A stretch of 64,000 nt of DNA, from positions 1 to 64,000 of the forward strand of contig CAKOOK010000004.1 of assembly GCA_934098515.1 (NCBI GenBank), written 5' to 3'. Below are positions 42,044-49,764 of the stretch, one piece after another (the stretch's first letter is position 1; every line of letters starts with the position of its first letter). The notes beneath the pieces are model-generated. The model was not told where the DNA came from. It saw nothing but the letters and a program-made list of their open reading frames with translations, and did not search any database. The stretch is from an uncultured Bacilli bacterium (GTDB lineage: Bacteria > Bacillota_I > Bacilli_A > RF39 > UBA660). The translations under genes were made by a program, and so were the position numbers.

Positions 42044-43336
42044 ATGAACAAAAAACTTCCGATAATTTCTCTTTTTTTTATGAGTATAGTTAGCATAATG
42101 TATTGGGCATTTAAACCAAAGGACGAATTATATGAGGCTAAATGGAATGCGCCAGACACAACTTTAGCAATTACGATCAATGGTGAAATTAGTACAACAT
42201 TTCCAACAACAGATATGTACACTGGAACAGTAGAATGTACTACAGGAACAGGTAAAGTAGAATGGAATGGTACTAAATGGATTCTTACAACAAGTGGAAT
42301 AACTAAAGGAAGCACTAAATGCAATGTTATTTTTAAGCAAACTTTTAATGGTGTAATATTAGCAAAGAATGAAGTAAAGACTCCGTTTACAACACCAGGA
42401 GCAGCAGTATCTACTGCAAGTGAAGCATTACTTGCAGCTGCAGAAGATGATTATGGTACATCTTATTACTTTAGAGGTGCTGTAACAAATAACTATGTAG
42501 AGTTTGCTAATAAATGCTGGAGAATAGTAAGAGTTAGTGGAGATGGTTCAGTAAAACTTATCTTACATAATGACAATACAACTGGAGTTGCTAATCCTTG
42601 TGATGCTGCAAATAATAGTGCTAGTGCAGCATTTGCAAGATACTCTGGTGAAACATATACAAGTGCATTTAACACAATTGTAAATGATAATGCTTATGTA
42701 GGATTTAAGTATGGAACACCAGGTTCAAATACATATGAAGCTACACATGCAAATACCAATAAAAGTACAATACTAACTAATTTAGAAGTTTGGTATAATA
42801 AGAATCTTAAAACATATGAAAAAGTAATAGCTGATACTGTATGGTGTAATGATAAAACAAATGTGACTGATACATCTTTTGACCCATGGAATTATAGTAG
42901 TTATAGTAATGTAACTGGTTTAGGATATGCTAAAAATATAACATATTATGGTGCTACCCAAAGACTAGTAAGTAAAAGTAATAGTGCTGGAGGCACTGGC
43001 CCAAGTTTGAAATGTAATGGAGAATTAAGTAAAATAAATTCAAAGGTAGGCTTAATAACAGCAGATGAACTAGCATTAGCAGGATATGCTTATGATTATT
43101 TTGAAAATACTACACCATATTTACAAGAAAATGCTACAGATGATTATTGGTGGTCCTTGTCGCCTGACAACTTCTTTGGTGGCTACGCTTACGTTTGGTG
43201 CGTTGGCATCAGATATGGCGTCTTCAGAGTCGAATACGTGAACCACGCCTACGGGCTTCGTCCTTCGATTTCTCTTAAGTCGACGACCAACGTAACCGGT
43301 GATGGAACCAGTGAAAATCCATACGTAGTAAAATAG
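42044..43336 (+). CDS. Hypervariable surface protein, DGR-target type (copy 3)
   Basis: The 430-aa protein begins with a signal/anchor (PIISLFFMSIVSIMYWAF), followed by an N-terminal domain (~28-105, TTFPTTDMYTGTVECTTGTG and ITKGSTKCNVIFK, two Cys) different from copy 2. From ~110 it shares the hinge NEVKTPFTTPGAA, the EDDYGTSYYFRGAVTNNYVEF core, CNGELSKI and the C-terminal domain with variable residues ~375-404 ending LRPSISLKS. The family thus has exchangeable N-termini and one conserved variable-domain C-terminus. It has its own promoter with a poly-G spacer and is followed by an overlapping terminator/promoter, so it is an independent cassette between xseB and a kinase-like gene. Confidence 0.9.
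   Translation: MNKKLPIISLFFMSIVSIMYWAFKPKDELYEAKWNAPDTTLAITINGEISTTFPTTDMYTGTVECTTGTGKVEWNGTKWILTTSGITKGSTKCNVIFKQTFNGVILAKNEVKTPFTTPGAAVSTASEALLAAAEDDYGTSYYFRGAVTNNYVEFANKCWRIVRVSGDGSVKLILHNDNTTGVANPCDAANNSASAAFARYSGETYTSAFNTIVNDNAYVGFKYGTPGSNTYEATHANTNKSTILTNLEVWYNKNLKTYEKVIADTVWCNDKTNVTDTSFDPWNYSSYSNVTGLGYAKNITYYGATQRLVSKSNSAGGTGPSLKCNGELSKINSKVGLITADELALAGYAYDYFENTTPYLQENATDDYWWSLSPDNFFGGYAYVWCVGIRYGVFRVEYVNHAYGLRPSISLKSTTNVTGDGTSENPYVVK
43158..43279 (+). repeat. Putative DGR variable repeat VR3
   Basis: GC-rich segment aligned to VR1 and VR2 without gaps; 24 of 30 codons end in C or T. Its 3' tail from CTTCGTCC to GACCAACGTAACCGGTGA is the same as in VR2, while upstream coding sequence has diverged synonymously. 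Confidence 0.75.
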
Positions 43337-43345
43337 AATCACAAT

Positions 43346-43397
43346 TTGATAAAACTCCCTAAATATGCTATAATTGTAGTAATTAAGGGGGTTTTTA
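43346..43397 (+). promoter_or_regulatory. Promoter nested in a terminator hairpin
   Basis: TTGATA (43346-43351), 17-bp spacer, TATAAT (43369-43374) drive the kinase-like gene. The same DNA carries AAAACTCCCT (43351-43360) and AGGGGGTTTT (~43386-43395) able to pair (one G-U), ending copy 3 transcription; the 3' arm is also the RBS of the next gene. Confidence 0.7.
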
Positions 43398-43399
43398 TT

Positions 43400-44308
43400 A
43401 TGGAGGTTATTAATTTATCTAGTAGGTCTTTTAAAGGGTTAAGGACTCTTGAATTACCTAATATTGTATATAATACTGAGGGTAAGATATATGTTTATGA
43501 GGATAAAGATAAGTGGAATAAGAGGATGCATTTAGTTAAGAGGCTATATATTAATAGTGGTCCTATATTTAGTAATAAGCTTGCGACTATAAATTCTTTG
43601 GTTGATTATGAAGAACAGATTGATATGCCTGAACTTGTTTATCCTGAAAAGTTACTTACTGTAGGTAGAGAAATAGTTGGGTTTACTATGCCTTATGTTC
43701 CATCTACTAATTTAAAAGAAATATTAACTAGTTCTAAGACTCCTGCTGAAGTTAAGATTAAGTATTTAAAGGATATTGGTACTATTTTAGAGAAGATGGA
43801 AGAGGTTCGTAAGTATGCTGATCTTGAGGATTTTTATTTAAATGATTTACATGAGGGAAATTTTATAGTAGATGAAGAAGGTACTTTAAGAGTAATTGAT
43901 TTAGATTCTTGTAAGATTGCTGGTAATATGCCATTTTGTTCTAAGTATTTATCTAGAATGAATCCTTCTATTAGTAATCTTCCTGGTAAATATAAGTTAA
44001 GTAATTTTAGATGTTCTGGAGATATTATTCCTAATAAAGATACTGATTTGTATTGTTATATAATTACAGTTTTAAATACACTTTTTGGTAGAGAAACACA
44101 TAGATTACCTCTTGAGACTTTTTATGATTATTTAGAGTATTTAAGAAGGATTGGTGTATCTACTGAACTTATTGATATAATTTCTGATATTTATTCAAAT
44201 AAACCTAATACTAATCCTATGGAATTATTGGATGGGTTAGAGCCAGTATTTTATAAGTGTCATGAAAGTGTGTTTAAGAGTTTGACGAAGCAAAGAAGAT
44301 GCCAATAG
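43400..44308 (+). CDS. Protein-kinase-like fold protein
   Basis: The 302-aa protein has a kinase C-lobe signature: FYLNDLHEGNFIV (catalytic-loop DLHxGN) followed by LRVIDLDSCKI (DFG-like Asp), and the hinge region VGFTMPYVPSTNL. The glycine loop is poor. Such proteins range from Ser/Thr kinases to small-molecule phosphotransferases; the substrate is unknown. AGGGGG lies 7 nt before ATG 43400. Independent promoter; terminator overlaps the stop. Confidence 0.75.
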   Translation: MEVINLSSRSFKGLRTLELPNIVYNTEGKIYVYEDKDKWNKRMHLVKRLYINSGPIFSNKLATINSLVDYEEQIDMPELVYPEKLLTVGREIVGFTMPYVPSTNLKEILTSSKTPAEVKIKYLKDIGTILEKMEEVRKYADLEDFYLNDLHEGNFIVDEEGTLRVIDLDSCKIAGNMPFCSKYLSRMNPSISNLPGKYKLSNFRCSGDIIPNKDTDLYCYIITVLNTLFGRETHRLPLETFYDYLEYLRRIGVSTELIDIISDIYSNKPNTNPMELLDGLEPVFYKCHESVFKSLTKQRRCQ

Positions 44309-44319
44309 TGGCATTTTTT
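44299..44319 (+). terminator. Terminator after kinase-like gene
   Basis: ATGCCA (44299-44304) pairs with TGGCAT (44309-44314) with T run; the stop codon is in the loop. Confidence 0.75.
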
Positions 44320-44321
44320 CG

Positions 44322-44400
44322 TTTGCAAAACTTGTCAAAAAAAAGAAGTTTTGCAAATAGACTTGCAAAACTTTACAAAAATATTTTTTTGTGTTATTAT
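44322..44400 (+). promoter_or_regulatory. Operator-like inverted repeats and promoter of the AAA ATPase gene
   Basis: TTTGCAAAACTT (44322-44333) and AAGTTTTGCAAA (44346-44357) are perfect complements, and a third GCAAAACTT copy lies at 44365-44373. Downstream is TTTACA (44372-44377), 17-bp spacer, TATTAT (44395-44400). The sites abut the -35 and could bind a repressor or form a hairpin. Confidence 0.65.
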
Positions 44401-44417
44401 AAATTTGGTGATGAAAT

Positions 44418-45623
44418 ATGGTAATAAGAGAAGATTATTTAAAAAAAATGATTGATGCAAAAGATACTGATTTTATTAAGGTAGTAACTGGTGTTAGAAG
44501 AAGCGGAAAGTCAACACTATTATTAATGTTTAGAGATTATTTACTGAATAATGGTATAAGTGAAAATAATATTATACATATGAATTTTGAATCTGGTATA
44601 TATGATGAAATTAATGATTACAAAAAATTATATAATTATGTAAAAGATAAAATAGATAAAAAAAAGACGTATTTATTGCTTGATGAAATACAAAATGTTG
44701 ATAAATGGGAGAAAGCAATAAATTCATTTAAAGTCGATTTTGATATTGATATTTATATAACTGGTTCAAATGCGTATTTATTATCAAGTGAGTTATCTAC
44801 TTTGCTATCAGGTAGATACATAGAAATAAAAATGTATCCATTATCTTTTAAGGAATTTTTAATTTTTAATGAATATACTCATACTAATTTAGAAGAAAAA
44901 TTTAACGAATATTTAAAGTATGGTGGTTTACCTGCAGTAACATTGATAAAAGGCAATGACGAACTGGTTTTATCTTACCTAAGTGGAATTTATAATACAA
45001 TTGTAAAAAAAGATATAATAGATAGAAATAATATAAAAGATTCAGTGCTTTTAGAAAATATAATAAAATATATATCTAACAATATAGGAAGTCCTGTTTC
45101 TTCTACAAAAATTAGTGATTATTTAAACAGTAATAAAATAGTTGATAAATCAAATCATCAAACTATTGATAATTATTTAAGTATGTTAGAAAAGTCTTTC
45201 ATAATGTATAAAGCAGATCGAACTGATATAAAGAATAAATCTATTTTAAAAACACTTGGCAAATATTATATTTCTGATTTAGGAATAAGAAATATAATAT
45301 TAGGTTTTAGAAATATAAATGAGGGACATTTACTTGAAAATGTTATTTATTTAGAATTATTAAGAAGAGGATATAAAGTTAATATTGGTAAATTCGATGA
45401 ATATGAAGTTGATTTTGTTGCTGAAAATCCAACTAGCGTGAAGTATTATCAAGTTACCCAAAGCTTAATAAATGAAGATGTTAAAACAAGGGAATTAAGA
45501 AGTTTGGAAAGCATATCAGATAATTATGAAAAAATTATTTTAACAATGGATAAGTCTATTAATAATGATATTAACGGAATAAAAATTGTTAATATAATAG
45601 ATTGGTTATTAAAAGAAAATTAA
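44418..45623 (+). CDS. AAA ATPase with DUF4143 C-terminal domain
   Basis: The 401-aa protein has Walker A GVRRSGKSTLL near residue 30, Walker B TYLLLDEIQNV, sensor YITGSNAYLL and FKEFLIF, the AAA_14 pattern, then DUF4143 with YYISDLGIRN, HLLENVIYLELLRRGYKV and a PD-(D/E)xK-like end (EYEVDFVAE, YYQVTQ). These proteins are common in mobile or accessory regions of anaerobes; role unknown, possibly defence- or toxin-related. The gene is a single cassette with its own operator-promoter and terminator, which suggests acquisition. Confidence 0.88.
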   Translation: MVIREDYLKKMIDAKDTDFIKVVTGVRRSGKSTLLLMFRDYLLNNGISENNIIHMNFESGIYDEINDYKKLYNYVKDKIDKKKTYLLLDEIQNVDKWEKAINSFKVDFDIDIYITGSNAYLLSSELSTLLSGRYIEIKMYPLSFKEFLIFNEYTHTNLEEKFNEYLKYGGLPAVTLIKGNDELVLSYLSGIYNTIVKKDIIDRNNIKDSVLLENIIKYISNNIGSPVSSTKISDYLNSNKIVDKSNHQTIDNYLSMLEKSFIMYKADRTDIKNKSILKTLGKYYISDLGIRNIILGFRNINEGHLLENVIYLELLRRGYKVNIGKFDEYEVDFVAENPTSVKYYQVTQSLINEDVKTRELRSLESISDNYEKIILTMDKSINNDINGIKIVNIIDWLLKEN

Positions 45624-45641
45624 TAAAGCAACATAAAATAT

Positions 45642-45668
45642 AAGGTGTTTTGATTAACATCTTTTTTA
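45642..45668 (+). terminator. Terminator after AAA ATPase gene
   Basis: AAGGTGTT (45642-45649) pairs with AACATCTT (45656-45663) with one G-U; T run follows. Confidence 0.75.
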
Positions 45669-45717
45669 TTATTAGTATTTTTTTAAGATTTTTAAGTGTC
45701 TTTTGATCTTCAATTTA

Positions 45718-45746
45718 TTGAAAAAAGAGTACTCTCGTGCTAAAAT
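45718..45746 (+). promoter_or_regulatory. Sigma-A promoter of hisS with palindromic spacer
   Basis: TTGAAA (45718-45723), 17-bp spacer, TAAAAT (45741-45746). The spacer holds the perfect 10-bp palindrome AGAGTACTCT (45727-45736), a possible operator. Confidence 0.7.
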
Positions 45747-45769
45747 ACTGACAAGGGAAGAGTGATATT

Positions 45770-47089
45770 ATGAAAAATAAAGTTGAACCTAAAACATTAT
45801 CTGGTTTTATGGAGTTAATGCCACAAGATCAAATACTTTTTAGTAATATTAAAAGAACTATTGAAGAGGTATATGCTAGTTATGGTTATTATGAACTAGA
45901 TACTCCTATTATTGAGTCTTCTGAAGTTTTGCTTGCTAAAGCTGGAGGAGAAACGGAAAAACAAATTTATCGTTTTCAAAAGGGAGACAGTGACTTATCT
46001 TTAAGATTTGATTTAACTGTGCCACTTGCTAAGTATGTTGCTGCTAGATATAATGAGCTTACTTTTCCATTTAAGAGATATCAAATTGGAAAGGTATATC
46101 GTGGAGAGCGTGCTCAAAAGGGAAGATTTAGAGAGTTTTATCAGTGTGATATAGATGTTATTGGTAATGAGTCTTTATCACTTATGTATGATGTTGAAAT
46201 TCCAAGTGTTATTTATGATATTTTTAAGAAATTAAATTTTGGTAAGTTTCAAATTCAAATTAATAATCGTAAACTTTTATCTGGATTTTTTGATGCTTTA
46301 GAGCTTAATGATTTAGTATCTGATATTTTAAGAGTTATTGATAAGATTGATAAGATTGGTTTAGATGCAGTTAAGGATGAGTTAAGATTACTTGATATTG
46401 CTGATGATAAGATTGGAAAAATAGCTGAGTTTATTTTAATTGAAGGAACTACTGAAGAAAAATTAGAAAAATTAGAAAATTTAGGTATTCAAAATGATAC
46501 ATTTAAGGAGGGATTAGAAGAATTAAAGTTTGTTATTGAAGGACTTAAGTGTATGAATGTTGATAGTGATTATTATACTATTAATTTAACTATTGCTAGA
46601 GGCCTAGATTATTATACTGGAACTGTTTATGAGACTAAACTTGTTGATTATCCTTCTATTGGTAGTGTATGTTCTGGTGGTAGATATGAAGATTTAGCTG
46701 GTTACTATACAGATCAAAAGCTTCCTGGTGTAGGTATTTCAATTGGTTTAACTAGATTATTCTATCAGTTAAAGGAAGCAGGAATTATTACAAGTAGTGA
46801 AGTATCAGCATCAGATGTAGCAATTTTACCAATGACGATGAATTATGCTTATATTTGTAATGTTTTAAATAAAGTTAAGGGCGAAGGCTTAAAAGCAGAG
46901 GTAGTATACTTAAATAAGTTTAAACAATTAATGAGATTTGCAGATAAGAATAATATTCCTTATGTAATTATTATTGGTGATGATGAGATTAATAATAATG
47001 AAATAGCGATTAAGGATATGGCTACAGGAGAGCAAACTAAACTTAAACTAGATGATATTTCTAAAATTAAAGAAATTGTTAAAAGATAG
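45770..47089 (+). CDS. hisS: Histidyl-tRNA synthetase
   Basis: The 439-aa class II enzyme has motif 2 (YRGERAQKGRFREFYQCDIDVIG), the HisA-type LTIARGLDYYTGTVYE, GGRYEDL and GVGISIGLTRL (motif 3), and a C-terminal HGTP anticodon domain ending NNEIAIKDMATGEQTKLKL. It looks complete and active. It has its own promoter and no T-box, and is followed by the Asn T-box operon. Confidence 0.95.
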   Translation: MKNKVEPKTLSGFMELMPQDQILFSNIKRTIEEVYASYGYYELDTPIIESSEVLLAKAGGETEKQIYRFQKGDSDLSLRFDLTVPLAKYVAARYNELTFPFKRYQIGKVYRGERAQKGRFREFYQCDIDVIGNESLSLMYDVEIPSVIYDIFKKLNFGKFQIQINNRKLLSGFFDALELNDLVSDILRVIDKIDKIGLDAVKDELRLLDIADDKIGKIAEFILIEGTTEEKLEKLENLGIQNDTFKEGLEELKFVIEGLKCMNVDSDYYTINLTIARGLDYYTGTVYETKLVDYPSIGSVCSGGRYEDLAGYYTDQKLPGVGISIGLTRLFYQLKEAGIITSSEVSASDVAILPMTMNYAYICNVLNKVKGEGLKAEVVYLNKFKQLMRFADKNNIPYVIIIGDDEINNNEIAIKDMATGEQTKLKLDDISKIKEIVKR

Positions 47090-47090
47090 T

Positions 47091-47119
47091 TTGACATTAT
47101 AAAAAAACTAACGTAAAAT
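47091..47119 (+). promoter_or_regulatory. Promoter of the Asn T-box operon
   Basis: TTGACA (47091-47096), 17-bp spacer, TAAAAT (47114-47119). Confidence 0.8.
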
Positions 47120-47127
47120 ATAAATAG

Positions 47128-47331
47128 ATTTTTGTTAAAAGACTATTATTACAAGGTTATATTTAAGAGAGGGCTAGATGGTGTAAATGCCTAATATATA
47201 GTAATAATGGAACACTTTGTTAAATAACAAAACGCTAGAAAAGCGATAAAATTATAAGACTGCACTAAGTGAAGTAAGGTGGTACCGCGGATATGTTTCG
47301 CCCTTACGTAATTAGTGCTTTTATTTTTTAG
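47128..47331 (+). ncRNA. T-box riboswitch, probable Asn specifier
   Basis: The T-box sequence AAGGTGGTACCGCGG is at 47276-47290. The stem I base pairs TTTTGTTA (47130-47137) with TAACAAAA (47225-47232); the next helix pairs 47143-47152 with 47201-47210. Between them, GGAACAC gives the specifier AAC (47211-47213, Asn) followed by the usual A. A CAC reading (His) in an offset frame is possible but less likely because asnS is downstream. AGAGAGGG and GATGGTGTAA in the apical part match T-box stem I. The terminator pairs GCACTAA (47262-47268) with TTAGTGC (47312-47318) and ends in T. Uncharged tRNA-Asn should turn on the genes 47343-52614. Confidence 0.88.
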
Positions 47332-47342
47332 AAAGGATTGTT

Positions 47343-48059
47343 ATGGAAGAGATTATAATTGAAAATAAAAAGAGGGAGTATGTTGCAGATATTATTAAGT
47401 CTATCTGTGAAAAGTATAGATTTAATAAAGTTAATAATGATGAACTTAGTAAGGTTACTGGTAAGGTTTATAGTTTGGATAGTAAGCTTATTATAAAAAG
47501 TGATAGTGATATTTTAATTAAAGATGCTGAAGTAATTAGTTTAGTGTATCAAATATTTAATCTTTTAAATGTAGATGCACTCATTAAGATTAATATAAGC
47601 GATTCTAAATATGATAAGTTAAAAGAGTATCTTGATCTTTTAGAGATTAACTTTGAAATTGATGATAAGATAAAGACTGATGAGTATGCTTATGAAGTAT
47701 ACTCTAATGATATTAAATTAGGTGAAGGTAATAGTAAGATAGAAGTTAAGATTGATTTAGAGAAAACTATTAAAGAAATAGAAGATAATGGTACTAATAT
47801 TCCAGTAGAAGAAAATATAGATGTTTTATTTACAGCAACAAGTGAGAATGAATTAGAGACAGCGTCTTATTTAATGCAGAATTTAAGACTTAATGGATTT
47901 ATTACTGAAATAGGTGATAAGTTAAGTGCTAAGTTTAATATTATTTTGAAAGATAAAGATTTAGAACATAATGAAGTTATTATTAAGGATAATGTAACTG
48001 GGGAAGAGACTAAGTCTAATATAAATGATATAGCAGAATATCTAGAGATGAATATATAG
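47343..48059 (+). CDS. Degenerate HisRS-like protein (class II aaRS paralogue)
   Basis: The 238-aa protein resembles a shortened histidyl-tRNA synthetase. The last ~90 residues align with the HisRS anticodon domain (HNEVIIKDNVTGEETKSNINDI versus NNEIAIKDMATGEQTKLKLDDI in hisS next door), and the N-terminus (REYVADIIKSICEKYRF) looks like the first HisRS helix. Motif 2 and the LDYYTG catalytic segment are lost, so it should not aminoacylate. It is neither frameshifted nor interrupted. Being first in the Asn T-box operon, directly before asnS and gatCAB, it may have a regulatory or accessory role in tRNA-dependent amidation or simply be a decayed hisS from the common hisS-aspS arrangement. Confidence 0.75.
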   Translation: MEEIIIENKKREYVADIIKSICEKYRFNKVNNDELSKVTGKVYSLDSKLIIKSDSDILIKDAEVISLVYQIFNLLNVDALIKINISDSKYDKLKEYLDLLEINFEIDDKIKTDEYAYEVYSNDIKLGEGNSKIEVKIDLEKTIKEIEDNGTNIPVEENIDVLFTATSENELETASYLMQNLRLNGFITEIGDKLSAKFNIILKDKDLEHNEVIIKDNVTGEETKSNINDIAEYLEMNI

Positions 48060-48073
48060 AAAGAGGGATAGAG

Positions 48074-49459
48074 ATGAAACTAGATGTAAAAGATTTATAT
48101 GATGGTATAAAGGATTATATGGATAAGGAGGTAACACTTCAAGGATGGATTAAGAATCATCGTAAGCAAAAGGAATTTGGATTTATTGATTTTTCTGATG
48201 GTACAAGTTTTAAGCATGTGCAGTTAGTTTATGATAATAGTTTAGAAGAGTTCGATGAGATAGCAAAACTTCATATTGGATGTGCAATTACAGTTACTGG
48301 AACAATTATTAAATCAGAAGGTGCTGGGCAAGATTTTGAGTTAAAGGTTAAATCTATTAAGTTAGAAGGAGACTGTCCAGAAGATTATCCAATACAGCCA
48401 AAGAGACACTCTAATGAGTTTTTAAGGGAGATGGCTTATTTAAGACCTAGAACAAATTTATTTAATGCGGTGTTTAGAGTTAGAAGTGTGGCAGCGTATG
48501 CTATTCATAATTATTTTCAAAGTCGTAACTATATATATGTTCATACGCCACTTTTAACTACTGCTGATTGTGAAGGAAGCGATCAGATGTTTAAGGTAAC
48601 AACACTTAATTTAAATAATTTACCACTTACTGAAGATAAACGTGTAGATATGTCTAAAGATTTATTTGGTAAGCTTGCTTTTATTACAGGATCTGGTCAG
48701 TTACATGGTGAAGCATTTGCTATGGCTTATAAGAAGATTTATACTTTTGGGCCTACTTTTAGAACAGAAAATTCAAATACAAAAACCCATGCTAATGAGT
48801 TCTGGATGATTGAGCCAGAGATAGCATTCTGTGATTTAGCTGGACTTATGGATATTGAAGAAGAAATGCTTAAGTATATTGTGTTTTATGTTTTAGAGAG
48901 ATGTTCTGATGAGATTGATTTCTTTGATAAGTTTGTGAGTAAAGGTTTGAGAGAAAAACTAGAAAAGTTAGTGTCTTCACATTTTACAAGAATTACACAT
49001 CATGAAGCAGTTGATATTTTACTTAAGGCTGATAAGAAGTGGGAGTTTACTCCTTCATATGAGGATGATATTGCTAAGGAACATGAGAAGTATATTACTG
49101 AATACTTTAATGGTCCAGTATTTATTACTGATTGGCCTAAGGATATTAAGGCTTGGTATATGAAAGTTAATGAAGATGGTAAGACTGTTGCTGCTGTTGA
49201 TTTAGAGGTTCCTGGTGCTGGAGAACTTATGGGAGGCTCTCAAAGAGAAACTAACCTTGCTATATTAGAAGAGAGAATGAACGAGCTTGGTGTTGATAAG
49301 AGTGCTGTTGATTGGTATGTTAATTTGCGTAAGTTTGGTGGCTGTTATCACTCTGGGTTTGGGATGGGATTTGAAAGATTAGTTATTTATTTAACTGGTG
49401 TTGAAAATATTCGTGATGTTATACCATTTCCAAGAACACCTGGTAACTGTGAATTTTAA
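48074..49459 (+). CDS. asnS: Asparaginyl-tRNA synthetase
   Basis: The 461-aa class IIb enzyme has an OB-fold anticodon domain (VTLQGWIKNHRKQKEFGFIDF), HTPLLTTADCEGSDQMFKVTT (typical AsnRS), FGPTFRTENSNTKTHANEFWMIEPE (motif 2), and GMGFERLVIYLTGVENIRDVIPFPRTPG (motif 3, AsnRS ending). RBS AGAGGG. It is regulated by the Asn T-box upstream. Confidence 0.94.
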   Translation: MKLDVKDLYDGIKDYMDKEVTLQGWIKNHRKQKEFGFIDFSDGTSFKHVQLVYDNSLEEFDEIAKLHIGCAITVTGTIIKSEGAGQDFELKVKSIKLEGDCPEDYPIQPKRHSNEFLREMAYLRPRTNLFNAVFRVRSVAAYAIHNYFQSRNYIYVHTPLLTTADCEGSDQMFKVTTLNLNNLPLTEDKRVDMSKDLFGKLAFITGSGQLHGEAFAMAYKKIYTFGPTFRTENSNTKTHANEFWMIEPEIAFCDLAGLMDIEEEMLKYIVFYVLERCSDEIDFFDKFVSKGLREKLEKLVSSHFTRITHHEAVDILLKADKKWEFTPSYEDDIAKEHEKYITEYFNGPVFITDWPKDIKAWYMKVNEDGKTVAAVDLEVPGAGELMGGSQRETNLAILEERMNELGVDKSAVDWYVNLRKFGGCYHSGFGMGFERLVIYLTGVENIRDVIPFPRTPGNCEF

Positions 49460-49467
49460 GGAGGATT

Positions 49468-49764
49468 ATGAAGGAGTTTACTGAAGAGGAGATAATTTCT
49501 TATGCTGATAAGTTACTTATTGGTTTATCCAGTGAGGAGAGTTTGTCTATTAAGGAAGAGTTTAAGTTTATAGATAAGAATATTGATAAGATTAATGAGA
49601 TACCTAATTTAGCTAGTATTAAGCCAGCTACTAGTCCTTTTAATTTATATGAAGGAACGCTTCGCGAGGATGTTGCAGAAGAAAGTGTAGATATTGATGA
49701 CTTACTTAGAAATACTGGTGAAGTTGATGGAAGAGAAGTAAAGGTTCCAAAGGTGGTAGAGTAA
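49468..49764 (+). CDS. gatC: Aspartyl/glutamyl-tRNA amidotransferase subunit C
   Basis: The 98-aa protein fits GatC in size and position: helical start (TEEEIISYADKLLIGL) and acidic C-terminal arm that wraps GatA/GatB (LREDVAEESVDIDDLLRNTG). AAGGAGG precedes it; TAATG couples it to gatA. Confidence 0.88.
   Translation: MKEFTEEEIISYADKLLIGLSSEESLSIKEEFKFIDKNIDKINEIPNLASIKPATSPFNLYEGTLREDVAEESVDIDDLLRNTGEVDGREVKVPKVVE

Noticed and set aside
48074..49459. First impression of aspartyl-tRNA synthetase (hisS-aspS pair)
   Set aside because: The TTADCEGSDQMF and VIPFPRTPGN motifs, the length and the AAC specifier of the T-box identify AsnRS.
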